From Bacteroides faecium (GTDB lineage Bacteria; Bacteroidota; Bacteroidia; Bacteroidales; Bacteroidaceae), in contig NZ_CP050831.1 in NCBI RefSeq assembly GCF_012113595.1, positions 5,146,001 through 5,210,000 on the forward strand: DNA of 64,000 nt. The letters are read 5' to 3'. Each line of letters opens with the position of its first letter. The stretch's first letter is position 1. This document shows positions 6,960-15,773 of this stretch, piece by piece. The position numbers and the translations under genes are program-made. The notes beneath the pieces were generated by a model. That model searched no databases and was not told where the DNA came from. It saw only the letters and a list, made by a program, of their open reading frames with translations.

Positions 6960-9515
6960 TCAACGTTGGACGTCGTTGGCTGCGAATACAAACTTTATAT
7001 CGGCATAGGAGACCTCGTCTCCTAATGCCACTTTCACATCCACCACTCCGGAATGTCCGGACTTTTGCTGCTGCCGGCGAATCTTCTCTATTTTTTCTAT
7101 CTTTTCTGCCGACACCACTTGCTCCAGCTTTATCTTTCCCTCACGAACATAATGCTCCAAATGCGTAGCAATCGTCCCCGTCACCAAATCACGCGCTTTG
7201 GCAATCTCCTCTATGCCCATCCCCTGACAGAACATTTCATAGCTCACCAGTTTCGTTTCTTTCTTGGGTTCTTTTTTCTCTTCCTTTTTCTTATCTTTCT
7301 TATGTTCCTTCTCCGAAATAAATATCTCCTTGATTTTCGGTCGTTCCAGTTGGTTTTCTTTCATATACTTACGAACAATCCCCAAAATTTCAAGTCCGTA
7401 TTTCTCCACGCCTTTCACTCCGAAATAAGGCACAGCTTCCAAAGCTTGCGGAGTATCTGGCAATAGGTTCACAATTCCCATCAATGCTTTCTGCTGCATA
7501 ATGACATAAGCAGGCAGATTGGCTTCACGCGTCTTTTCTGTTCTCCATTCCGCCAAAGCACGATAAAGCTCGGGATGCATAATATCCGTAGGAACATCCA
7601 CTTTCACCTTCCCGGAACGACTGCTTGCCGCACGTTCTTTCCGTTCTTTTCTCTCTCTCGGAGCTTTGGAAGACGAAGCAGAAGTTGAAGAATCTCCTTC
7701 GAGGCTTAACATTACTTTCGCTTTCTGCTTCAGATAGTCAGAAACGGTGAAACTTGACGTACATATGATGTCCAATAAAGATTCTTTAATCCACAACGCA
7801 TCATCCAGTGTTTGCAGACGTTCATTCAATTGTTTCCTCAGTTCCCTATTGTCAAGAGGCATATTTGTCTTATCAAACAAGGCACGAACCGGTTCCAACT
7901 CTTTACGAAAATATCCGGCACCGGAACGGATACGTTCCTGCAACTCCTGATTTCCGGCATAATCTTCACTTTCATTCATCAACCGGGTATATTGGTTGCG
8001 GAAACGATGGGCAACTTCCACTATCTTTTCCTTGATATGGGATTCCAATGCCTTGTAATCGGCAAGTTGCTTTGGAAAGAGTCTGTAAAGGTCTTCATCC
8101 ATCATGCGGAGCAGCCGCTTATAAGCCTGGTCGATAGAATAGAAGTTAAACAAATCGCTCAACAAATCAAAGAAATAAGCCTTCTGCATATCATTCAACT
8201 GCTTGCTTCCCGGTTTATTCTGCTCCACTGCCTTTGTGAAGTTATCGACAACACTGTCGCTAATGATAGCTTCCCGGCGCAAAGGAGATTCCAATACCAT
8301 TCCTTCCAAAGTCTTGCATCGGCTTAAAGCTACGTACGTCTGCCCATGTGCAAAAGAACTACGTGCATCAATAATAGCGCGTTCAAATGTCAGTCCCTGG
8401 CTCTTATGAATTGTAATAGCCCAAGCCAGTCGAATGGGATACTGACGAAATACTCCCGCTATCTGCTCTGTTATTTCTTTCGTCTCTTCGTTCAATACGT
8501 ATTTATAATTCCCCCATTCTTCCTGCAACAGTTGAAACTCATGTTCGCTATCCTTTCCACGTACAAACATGCCCGTTTCGTTAACAGTCACCACCTCTCC
8601 AATCATACCGTTATAATACCGTTTTTCTGAAGAAACATCATTCTTGAGGAACATGATTTGCGCTCCCTCCTTGACAGTGAGAATTTCATCCGCAGGATAA
8701 GAATATTCGGGGAATTCGTCTTTCACCTCAGCACGAAAACTGTAAGCCTTTCCGGGCAAAGATGCCAGTTCACGGTCATTGACCTGCTGTGCCTGATAAT
8801 TATGTGTCGTCAAACGAATATATCCTTCTTCTTTGAGAGGCTGAAAACCCTGTTGATAGCGTTTATTCAACTCATTCAAGACTTCATCATCCGCCTTATT
8901 CTCCCGTATCTTATTCAACAGGGAAAGAAAAAAAGTATCACTTTGACGATATACCTTTTCCAGTTCAATCGTCATATAGGTGGTTTCCCTCAGCGCACGG
9001 CTGGCAAAGAAATAGGGCGTTTCGTAATAATGCCGCAGCATCTCCCACTCGCTGTCTTTCACAACGGGCGCCAACTGCTGCAAATCTCCAATCATCAACA
9101 ACTGTACCCCGCCGAATGGTTTCTCACGGTCACGATAACGCCGCAAAGTAGCATCCACCGCATCCAGCAAATCCGCACGTACCATACTGATTTCATCAAT
9201 GACAAGCAAATCCATGCTCCGAATGATGTTACGTTTCTCTTTATTAAAACGGTAGTGTATCTGTGCCGAGTTAAGAGTTGTATCCGGCACGAACGGTGCA
9301 AAAGATAACTGGAAAAAAGAATGAATTGTCACTCCCCCAGCGTTAATAGCCGCAATACCCGTAGGAGCCAATACGACCATGCGTTTGGGGGTATGCTCTC
9401 TCAATCGTCTTAAAAATGTAGTTTTTCCGGTTCCGGCTTTTCCGGTAAGAAACAGGTGTGTGCCTGTATTTTCAATGAACTGCCAAGCAAGTTGCAGTTC
9501 AGGATTATTTTCCAT
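6960..9515 (-). CDS. PIF1-like helicase with HRDC and RecQ-type C-terminal HTH domains
   Basis: 851 residues. The N-terminal half is a superfamily 1 helicase of the PIF1/RecD type: Walker A 'LTGKAGTGKTT' (about 20-30), Walker B 'LLVIDEISMV', and a C-terminal motor motif 'AWAITIHKSQGLTFERAIID' followed by 'YVALSRC'. An HRDC-like domain lies at about 645-725 ('ELYRALAEWRTEK...VPYFGVKGVEKYG') and an HTH at about 757-800 ('YEMFCQGMGIEEIAKARDL'), accessory domains more familiar from RecQ. A Lys/Glu-rich linker separates them. A 5'-3' DNA helicase for G-quadruplexes or stalled forks is the likely role. The stop is 5 nt from the convergent lysO end. Confidence 0.88.
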   Translation of the reverse strand: MENNPELQLAWQFIENTGTHLFLTGKAGTGKTTFLRRLREHTPKRMVVLAPTGIAAINAGGVTIHSFFQLSFAPFVPDTTLNSAQIHYRFNKEKRNIIRSMDLLVIDEISMVRADLLDAVDATLRRYRDREKPFGGVQLLMIGDLQQLAPVVKDSEWEMLRHYYETPYFFASRALRETTYMTIELEKVYRQSDTFFLSLLNKIRENKADDEVLNELNKRYQQGFQPLKEEGYIRLTTHNYQAQQVNDRELASLPGKAYSFRAEVKDEFPEYSYPADEILTVKEGAQIMFLKNDVSSEKRYYNGMIGEVVTVNETGMFVRGKDSEHEFQLLQEEWGNYKYVLNEETKEITEQIAGVFRQYPIRLAWAITIHKSQGLTFERAIIDARSSFAHGQTYVALSRCKTLEGMVLESPLRREAIISDSVVDNFTKAVEQNKPGSKQLNDMQKAYFFDLLSDLFNFYSIDQAYKRLLRMMDEDLYRLFPKQLADYKALESHIKEKIVEVAHRFRNQYTRLMNESEDYAGNQELQERIRSGAGYFRKELEPVRALFDKTNMPLDNRELRKQLNERLQTLDDALWIKESLLDIICTSSFTVSDYLKQKAKVMLSLEGDSSTSASSSKAPRERKERKERAASSRSGKVKVDVPTDIMHPELYRALAEWRTEKTREANLPAYVIMQQKALMGIVNLLPDTPQALEAVPYFGVKGVEKYGLEILGIVRKYMKENQLERPKIKEIFISEKEHKKDKKKEEKKEPKKETKLVSYEMFCQGMGIEEIAKARDLVTGTIATHLEHYVREGKIKLEQVVSAEKIEKIEKIRRQQQKSGHSGVVDVKVALGDEVSYADIKFVFAANDVQR

Positions 9516-9534
9516 GAAAGTTTGTTATTTTTGG

Positions 9535-9542
9535 CAAAGGTA
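9535..9542 (-). promoter_or_regulatory. -7 element for the PIF1-like helicase gene
   Basis: TACCTTTG on the minus strand (9542 to 9535), about 20 nt upstream of the ATG at 9515. This predicts a very short leader of about 12 nt. No -33 TTTG at the expected distance. Confidence 0.4.
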
Positions 9543-9703
9543 CAGAAAACTATACAGAGATTGAAATAAAAGCAGTAAACTTTTCCAATAAAAGTCGGCA
9601 GGTGACAATCTGATATAAAAAGTCCCGGCTGTTTCTCTCCTGAAAACAACCGGGACGATAGATTTAATTAGAACAGCAAATATTGTGTTATGTGTCGCAA
9701 AAG

Positions 9704-11641
9704 TTACTTCTTATAACTCTTGTACCAATCCGTATATTCCTTTCCTTTTGAATCTGCCCAAGCCTTAAAATAAGGATACTCGGTATCAATACTGGATTTT
9801 TCTGTAACTGGAATAAAATTCACTATTGGAATATCAATAGCAAACGGATAGGCTCCTGCCTTATCAACATAATAAGCATCTTTGCCGGAACCTATCAAGG
9901 ACAAATCCGCAAAAGATGTCGCCTCATGCTTGGGAAGATGAACTTCCGTACGACTTCTCTGTCCTTCGGCATACTTCACGATAATATAAGGATTATATGA
10001 CTTAAAATCTTTCTTATTGAAAGAACCACTTGCAAATTCACGGGTTACAGTGTATGCCTTCCTGGCAGCTTGTTTCACATTCGAACAGACAATAATAGAA
10101 GACGTTTCCGTTTCTGTACGTATTCCTTCCGTAGTAGCAGAAGAAGTTATTTTGCCGAATTGTCCCTTATCTATCTGATAAGCAAAAGCATTCGCAAACA
10201 CCGCACCATCATGTACAGGAGTAAATGTATCTACAATTTTAGTTACCTGATTCTTTTTATCAAAAGACACGGCACAATTATATTCTACGATTACGTCATT
10301 CATATCATAATCTCCACCGTCAGGCCATATATCTTCAAAAGCCAGCGTACCGGTCTTCGTTTCAATTACATCCGGTTTTTCCGGTTCATTCCCATCATCC
10401 GGAGTTATAACAGGCCTGTCAACGGGATTCTCAATATCTTTTGATGCATTTACATAGAATAAGAGGTCACAATAGCTATTATTTGCCCCATCCTCTACTC
10501 CAATGATAATCTTGCCGCTCTTCTCGTCCTTTACAGATACAAAATTATTCGGTCGCTGCTGCCCAGATACCTGATTAGAAGCCAAAAGATTGGCGAAGCC
10601 TGATACAACTTGTTTATTTGTATCAATTTCGTTCTTATTCTGATTATATCCATCAGCATAGATGAACCATCCTACCGTATATCCTGCCGGAAATTCCTTT
10701 TTTGCATTACCCTGCTCATCAAAATAAAGCAAACGGACTTTACTACCACATTTCAAAATTGGCAATTGACCTCCATATACAGAGAAAGAAACATTCGGGA
10801 ATACAATATATTTCTTCATATTTGACATATTAGCTCCCTCGGATGTTTTATAATAATAATATCCAAACGAATTATTATACTCTGCATCCCGATTAAGGAA
10901 GACAACGTCCAATGCAGTACCATCTTGCGCCACAGTAATATTCGTAACCTCAGATTGTGTGACTAAATGCATATTATCAACATTAGGAATTCCATCAGGA
11001 TTAAAGAAATTCTTTAAACGTTGTGTCAAACTTCCAACCGTTTCATCGCCAACTTGCGTTTCAAGCGACATATATTCACTGTTAAGGCTTCCTCCTTCTC
11101 CCCATTTACATAAGGAATACAGATTCGCATTTCTGTTCAGAACATAGGGAACCGTTCCCTGAAAATCATAATACCGCGTATTATTTTTTGTTTTCACAGT
11201 AGAAGCCCCTAAATCTGCCATATTAAAATTAACCATACCATCCTTAACTTCCAACGACATACATCTCGGCAGCCCCCAGCTTTCAGTATACAGATATACT
11301 GATTTTACAGAGGTAGGAATATTCATCTTTCCATTAAACTTTCCGCTTTCATCCGTGTAAATCTTGAATAAAGCTTCCACTCCTTGTTTTTTTACAGGTG
11401 TATTACCCACAATTTCCATCGGATCAATATCATAGACTTCAATAAGAGCCGCAAATCCGGGTAATGCATAATTCACATTAAGCGACACATCTCCACGTGT
11501 TTCGAATCCGAAATATTCTTCAGGACCTTTTACAGGTTCTTTACCATAATTAGGATCATATAAATCCTTCTCTCCACATCCCGTTGCCATACCTATGAAT
11601 ATTGCAACAACGATAAAATTAAATAAATACTTGATTTTCAT
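9704..11641 (-). CDS. LruC domain-containing lipoprotein
   Basis: 645 residues. The signal peptide ends in 'FIGMATGCGEKD', a lipobox with Cys22. The second half carries the LruC signature 'LAFEDIWPDGGDYDMNDVIVEYN' region (about 430-455), where the Asp/Asn-rich loop probably binds calcium. LruC-domain proteins are secreted or surface lipoproteins of Bacteroidetes and Leptospira with poorly defined roles. The gene stands alone, between the helicase and the end of the ATP synthase operon. Confidence 0.85.
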   Translation of the reverse strand: MKIKYLFNFIVVAIFIGMATGCGEKDLYDPNYGKEPVKGPEEYFGFETRGDVSLNVNYALPGFAALIEVYDIDPMEIVGNTPVKKQGVEALFKIYTDESGKFNGKMNIPTSVKSVYLYTESWGLPRCMSLEVKDGMVNFNMADLGASTVKTKNNTRYYDFQGTVPYVLNRNANLYSLCKWGEGGSLNSEYMSLETQVGDETVGSLTQRLKNFFNPDGIPNVDNMHLVTQSEVTNITVAQDGTALDVVFLNRDAEYNNSFGYYYYKTSEGANMSNMKKYIVFPNVSFSVYGGQLPILKCGSKVRLLYFDEQGNAKKEFPAGYTVGWFIYADGYNQNKNEIDTNKQVVSGFANLLASNQVSGQQRPNNFVSVKDEKSGKIIIGVEDGANNSYCDLLFYVNASKDIENPVDRPVITPDDGNEPEKPDVIETKTGTLAFEDIWPDGGDYDMNDVIVEYNCAVSFDKKNQVTKIVDTFTPVHDGAVFANAFAYQIDKGQFGKITSSATTEGIRTETETSSIIVCSNVKQAARKAYTVTREFASGSFNKKDFKSYNPYIIVKYAEGQRSRTEVHLPKHEATSFADLSLIGSGKDAYYVDKAGAYPFAIDIPIVNFIPVTEKSSIDTEYPYFKAWADSKGKEYTDWYKSYKK

Positions 11642-11724
11642 AATTCCGATACTATATTTTAGAGTTTGTTTTGTCTATACATCATATGCCCGAGACATTT
11701 TATGACGCAAATATATATACAAAT

Positions 11725-11758
11725 ATCCCATTTTTAAGACAAAGCTTAAAAATGGGAT
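11725..11758. terminator. Hairpin downstream of the ATP synthase operon
   Basis: Perfect 14-bp arms (ATCCCATTTTTAAG / CTTAAAAATGGGAT) with a 6-nt loop, 37 nt past the atpG stop. It is A/T-rich with only a short T stretch after it on the minus strand. The -7 element for the LruC gene (TATATTTG on the minus strand, 11715 to 11708) lies just beyond it. Confidence 0.5.
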
Positions 11759-11794
11759 ACCGAATCAAAAAATTGTATTATTGATTATTAGAAT

Positions 11795-12691
11795 CTACTT
11801 CATGGAACCACCCACAATATCCAGTAACTCATTCGTAATCGCCTGCTGACGGCTCTTGTTATATTGCTTTGTCAAATCCTGAATCAGCTCATTTGCATTA
11901 TCCGTAGCTACCTGCATCGCCAATGTACGCGCAGCATGTTCAGAAGTATTCGAATCAACGGCTGCGGTAAACAATTTCTGGCTCAATACCGTTGGAATCA
12001 GGCTGGCAATCAGCTCTTCGGCATTCGGTTCGATGATATAGTCATTGGCTATTTCATGTTCTTCCACCTCCTCTTTATCCTTTAGTTCCTCTTCATCTAT
12101 GACATGCGTCAGGTCGATGGGAAGGTACGTTTCACGAAGAAGAATCTGTAAGCCCATTGATTTGAAGTGGTGATAGATGATTTCTACGCGATCCACTTCA
12201 CCGGACACATACATTTCCATCAGGCGATGCGCTAAGTCAGAAGCTTCCTGATAAGTCGGTTTGTCAGAAAGCGTGGGAGCAGTTTCTTGCGGTTGGAATC
12301 CCATACGCTTTACGGCTTCATCCACTTTCTTACCTACCGGGAAAATCAAGATATTATCCTGTCCCAAAGTGCGGTATTCGCCAATCGTTTGTAGTAGCAT
12401 TTTGATGACATTGGCGTTGAAAGCACCACAAAGAGAAGTGTTCGAAGAGAAGGCGACAATTGCTACACGCTTCACTTCGCGTTCCTTCACGTAAGGAGAC
12501 TCAACAGGAAGGTCCGCGCTTAGGAAGTTGGTTAGAATCTTGTTCAACTTCCTCTGATAAGGAAGCATATTCTCAATGGCTCCTTGTGCCTTGTGTAATT
12601 TGGCAGAAGCCACCATCTTCATTGCTGAAGTGATTTTTCGGGTACTTTTTACCGAATTTATTCTGGTTTTTACTTCTTTCAGTGAAGCCAT
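11795..12691 (-). CDS. atpG: ATP synthase F1 gamma subunit
   Basis: 298 residues. The gamma subunit is the central rotor shaft that couples c-ring rotation to catalysis in the beta subunits. The N-terminal 'MASLKEVKTRINSVKSTRKITSAMKMVA' region and the C-terminal 'DNANELIQDLTKQYNKSRQQAITNEL' are the two long helices that form the coiled-coil axle. An acidic insertion (about 195-215, 'EEELKDKEEVEEHE') sits in the central domain. Last gene of the operon, 123 nt after atpA. Confidence 0.97.
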   Translation of the reverse strand: MASLKEVKTRINSVKSTRKITSAMKMVASAKLHKAQGAIENMLPYQRKLNKILTNFLSADLPVESPYVKEREVKRVAIVAFSSNTSLCGAFNANVIKMLLQTIGEYRTLGQDNILIFPVGKKVDEAVKRMGFQPQETAPTLSDKPTYQEASDLAHRLMEMYVSGEVDRVEIIYHHFKSMGLQILLRETYLPIDLTHVIDEEELKDKEEVEEHEIANDYIIEPNAEELIASLIPTVLSQKLFTAAVDSNTSEHAARTLAMQVATDNANELIQDLTKQYNKSRQQAITNELLDIVGGSMK

Positions 12692-12814
12692 CTTTTTTAA
12701 ATTAAAAATTATAAATTAAAAAACAGGAAGATGGAGAATAAAGAGGATTATGTCAACTACCTCACTGATTGTGAGCATTTATTTTTTAATTCTCAATTCT
12801 CAATTTTCAATTTT

Positions 12815-14398
12815 CTACAAGTATTGTTTGGCGACCATAGCGGCAGTCTCTTCAATGGCGTTGGTTACACTATCATCGATAACACCCGTCTTTAAGACAT
12901 CCAATACATCCTGCTGGTGATTCAGTTGCAGAGATTCGATGAAGCTGCGTTCAAAGTCCTGCACCTTATCCAATGGGACATTACGGAGAAGTCCGTGCGT
13001 ACCACAATAGAGAATAGCAATCTGCTGCTCTACGGGCATCGGGCTGTATTGAGGTTGAATCAACAGTTGGGCATTCTTGCGTCCCTTGTCGATAGTCAGG
13101 GCGGTAATCGGGTCCATATCACTGCTGAACTTGGAGAAAGCTTCCAGTTCGCGATATTGCGCCTGGTCCATCTTCAATGTTCCGGCAACCTTCTTCATCG
13201 CCTTGATTTGCGCGTTACCACCTACACGGGATACAGAGATACCGACGTTGATGGCGGGACGTACACCTTGGTTAAACAAGTCAGTTTCGAGGAATATCTG
13301 TCCATCAGTGATAGAAATCACATTCGTAGGGATATAGGCCGAGACGTCACCTGCCTGCGTTTCAATGATAGGCAATGCGGTGAGAGAACCACCACCTTTG
13401 ACAATGTCTTTCAAGCTGTCCGGCAAGTCGTTCATTTCGCGTGCCACTTCTTCCTGGCTGATAATCTTTGCCGCACGTTCCAACAGACGGGAGTGCAGGT
13501 AGAAAATATCACCCGGGTATGCTTCACGTCCCGACGGACGACGAAGAATCAAAGAAACTTCACGATAAGCTACCGCTTGCTTGGAAAGGTCATCATAGAC
13601 AACCAGCGCATGACGACCGGTATCACGGAAATACTCACCAATGGCAGCACCCGCAAACGGTGCATAATACTGCAATGCAGCCGGGTCACCGGCGGTGGCG
13701 GCAACTACAATCGTGTAATCCAACGCACCGTACTCACGAAGCGTATTCACGATAGAAGCAACGGTAGAACCTTTCTGACCGATAGCCACATAGATACAAT
13801 ATACAGGGTCACCTGCCAGGAAGTTATTACGCTGGTTGATAATCGTGTCAATCGCGATAGAGGTCTTTCCTGTCTGACGGTCACCAATAATCAACTCACG
13901 CTGTCCGCGGCCGATAGGAATCATGGCATCAACAGCCTTCAATCCGGTCTGCAACGGCTGGTTTACCGGCTGACGAAAGATAACTCCCGGAGCTTTCCGC
14001 TCCAATGGCATATCATACAGGTCACCGCCAATCAGTCCTTTACCGTCGAGCGGTTCGCCCAGCGGGTCGATGACACGTCCCAACATCCCCTCTCCCACAC
14101 GGATAGAGGCGATACGCCTGGTACGCTTCACGATGAATCCCTCTTTAATTCTGTCCGTCGGCCCCAGTAGCACAGCCCCCACGTTGTCCTCTTCGAGGTT
14201 CATCACGATTGCTTTGATACCATTGTCGAACTCAAGCAGTTCATTCGCTTCGGCATTCCGCAGTCCATAGATACGGACAACGCCGTCGCTCACCTGGAGC
14301 ACCGTACCGATTTCGTCAAGTTGCACATTGGCGTTGATTCCTTCGAGCTGCTTGCGCAATATATCCGATACTTCGCTTACTCTTATATTTTCAGACAT
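12815..14398 (-). CDS. atpA: ATP synthase F1 alpha subunit
   Basis: 527 residues, slightly longer than the E. coli 513. Non-catalytic nucleotide-binding subunit of the alpha3beta3 hexamer. The P-loop 'GDRQTGKTSIAID' and 'ALVVYDDLSKQAVAYR' are intact, and the arginine finger region 'ISVSRVGGNAQIKAMK' is present. The ATG overlaps the atpH stop by one base (TAATG), indicating translational coupling. Confidence 0.98.
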   Translation of the reverse strand: MSENIRVSEVSDILRKQLEGINANVQLDEIGTVLQVSDGVVRIYGLRNAEANELLEFDNGIKAIVMNLEEDNVGAVLLGPTDRIKEGFIVKRTRRIASIRVGEGMLGRVIDPLGEPLDGKGLIGGDLYDMPLERKAPGVIFRQPVNQPLQTGLKAVDAMIPIGRGQRELIIGDRQTGKTSIAIDTIINQRNNFLAGDPVYCIYVAIGQKGSTVASIVNTLREYGALDYTIVVAATAGDPAALQYYAPFAGAAIGEYFRDTGRHALVVYDDLSKQAVAYREVSLILRRPSGREAYPGDIFYLHSRLLERAAKIISQEEVAREMNDLPDSLKDIVKGGGSLTALPIIETQAGDVSAYIPTNVISITDGQIFLETDLFNQGVRPAINVGISVSRVGGNAQIKAMKKVAGTLKMDQAQYRELEAFSKFSSDMDPITALTIDKGRKNAQLLIQPQYSPMPVEQQIAILYCGTHGLLRNVPLDKVQDFERSFIESLQLNHQQDVLDVLKTGVIDDSVTNAIEETAAMVAKQYL

Positions 14399-14958
14399 TA
14401 TACAATTCTCCTATTCTTATCAATAAATTGTTGTTTCACTCGCTTCAACTGCGTGGCAACGCTTGCATCCAGGCGGTAGTCGTTGATATCGAAGACAAAT
14501 CCACCTTCGATAGACGGGTCTACCACTGTCTCCAGTTCCATTTGGGCGTGCAGGATATGCGCAGCTGCGGAACGAATCCGGTTTTCCGTCTCCTTATCGA
14601 CAGGCACGGCCGTAATCAGCCTGCCGGTGCCGATGTGTTTCAGTTTCCGGTAAAGGTCCATATACATCAGGCTGATAAATTGCAGATAGCCCTCACGCCT
14701 GTTTCTCAATACCAAAGTGATGAAACGGACAAACTCCCTCGTTGACTTACCGTCACCATCGGCAGCGGTACAGACCAGCGCCAATTTTTCCTTCGTCGTG
14801 ACGACAGGGTTTTCAAGCGTTTCACGCAACCCGGGCTGGGCACGGAAGCAATAGGCCAGAGTCATAAACTCCTGGTATATCCTGTCCTCCAAACCTTTTT
14901 CCTGCGCGTATTCAATCATCGCTTTTGCGTAACGCATTGAGAGTATTCCGACTTCCAT
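14398..14958 (-). CDS. atpH: ATP synthase F1 delta subunit
   Basis: 186 residues, family length 175-185. Delta sits on top of F1 and fixes it to the b-subunit stalk. The N-terminus 'MEVGILSMRYAKAMIEYAQEKG' matches the family's helical domain, and the C-terminal 'VDPSIEGGFVFDINDYRLDASVATQLKRVKQQF' matches its conserved GG-x-x-x-x-x-D-x-x-x-D end. It lies 5 nt after atpF. Confidence 0.95.
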   Translation of the reverse strand: MEVGILSMRYAKAMIEYAQEKGLEDRIYQEFMTLAYCFRAQPGLRETLENPVVTTKEKLALVCTAADGDGKSTREFVRFITLVLRNRREGYLQFISLMYMDLYRKLKHIGTGRLITAVPVDKETENRIRSAAAHILHAQMELETVVDPSIEGGFVFDINDYRLDASVATQLKRVKQQFIDKNRRIV

Positions 14959-14963
14959 CTTCC

Positions 14964-15467
14964 TTAGTTCTTATTCGGGGTTAATACTTCATCCAGCATC
15001 CGGTCAATCATGCCCATCTGTGCATCTTTGTCCGCAAGATTCTTGCGGAGCACCTTCTCAGCGATGTCAACCGAAAGAACAGCTACCTGGCGACGGATAT
15101 CGCGGATAGCTTCGTCCTTTTCAATCTGAATCTGTTGTTTCACCGCATCCAGTTCCTTTTGTGCGGCTATCTCGGCTTGTTTGCGGGCCTCGTGAACAAT
15201 CTTGTCACGTTCTTCCATTGCTTCCCTCAAGATGCGTCCCTGTTCTTTGTTGGCGGCAGCCACCAACGCGTCGCCTTCTTCTTTCAGCTTAGACAACTGG
15301 GCGTTGGCTTCCCTCGCCACCTCCAAAGACTGGTCGATATAGGTCTTACGGCCTTCCACCATCTTGATGATGACGGGGAAGCCGTATTTTGCCAATATCA
15401 CGAACACAATCCCGAATGAGAGGAACATCCAGAACAACAGGCCACTATCAGGTAATAGTAATGACAT
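14964..15467 (-). CDS. atpF: ATP synthase Fo b subunit
   Basis: 167 residues: one N-terminal membrane helix (about 7-28, 'SGLLFWMFLSFGIVFVILAKYGFPVI') followed by a long charged helix to the C-terminus, the peripheral stator stalk. Only one b-type gene is present, so b is expected to form a homodimer. Four bases separate it from atpE. Confidence 0.95.
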   Translation of the reverse strand: MSLLLPDSGLLFWMFLSFGIVFVILAKYGFPVIIKMVEGRKTYIDQSLEVAREANAQLSKLKEEGDALVAAANKEQGRILREAMEERDKIVHEARKQAEIAAQKELDAVKQQIQIEKDEAIRDIRRQVAVLSVDIAEKVLRKNLADKDAQMGMIDRMLDEVLTPNKN

Positions 15468-15471
15468 AGGC

Positions 15472-15729
15472 TTAAAGGAAGAATACCAACAGACAAACTA
15501 CTACCGCCAACAATGCCACACCTTCAATCAAGGCGGCCGCGATAATCATATTCATACGGATATCACCTGATGCTTCCGGTTGGCGTGCAATAGCTTCCAT
15601 AGCCGAACCACCAATTTTACCAATACCCAAACCAGCTCCGATTACTGCAAGACCTGCACCGATAGCTGCACCTAATTTACTTACTCCTACTGCTGCTGCA
15701 GTGGCTTGTAACAATACTGATAGGATCAT
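15472..15729 (-). CDS. atpE: ATP synthase Fo c subunit (rotor ring)
   Basis: 85 residues, two membrane helices joined by the polar loop 'ARQPEASGD'. The ion-binding carboxylate is Glu69 ('ALIEGVALL'). Na+-type rings use a Gln in helix 1 and Ser/Thr directly after the Glu; here those positions appear to be Ile36 and Gly70, so the sequence suggests proton coupling. This is by eye alignment with the Ilyobacter c subunit. Confidence 0.96.
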   Translation of the reverse strand: MILSVLLQATAAAVGVSKLGAAIGAGLAVIGAGLGIGKIGGSAMEAIARQPEASGDIRMNMIIAAALIEGVALLAVVVCLLVFFL

Positions 15730-15773
15730 AATTTTCAGTTTTAAAATGGTTTATATTTTCTCTCGTTTATTAT

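Noticed and set aside
12917..14170. Long antisense open frame of 417 codons opposite atpA
   Set aside because: It is the shadow of a highly conserved gene; its translation has no recognisable domain, signal or promoter.
15472..15729. Na+-coupled ATP synthase ring
   Set aside because: The Gln and Ser/Thr ligands of Na+-type c subunits appear to be Ile36 and Gly70, so proton coupling is the simpler reading.
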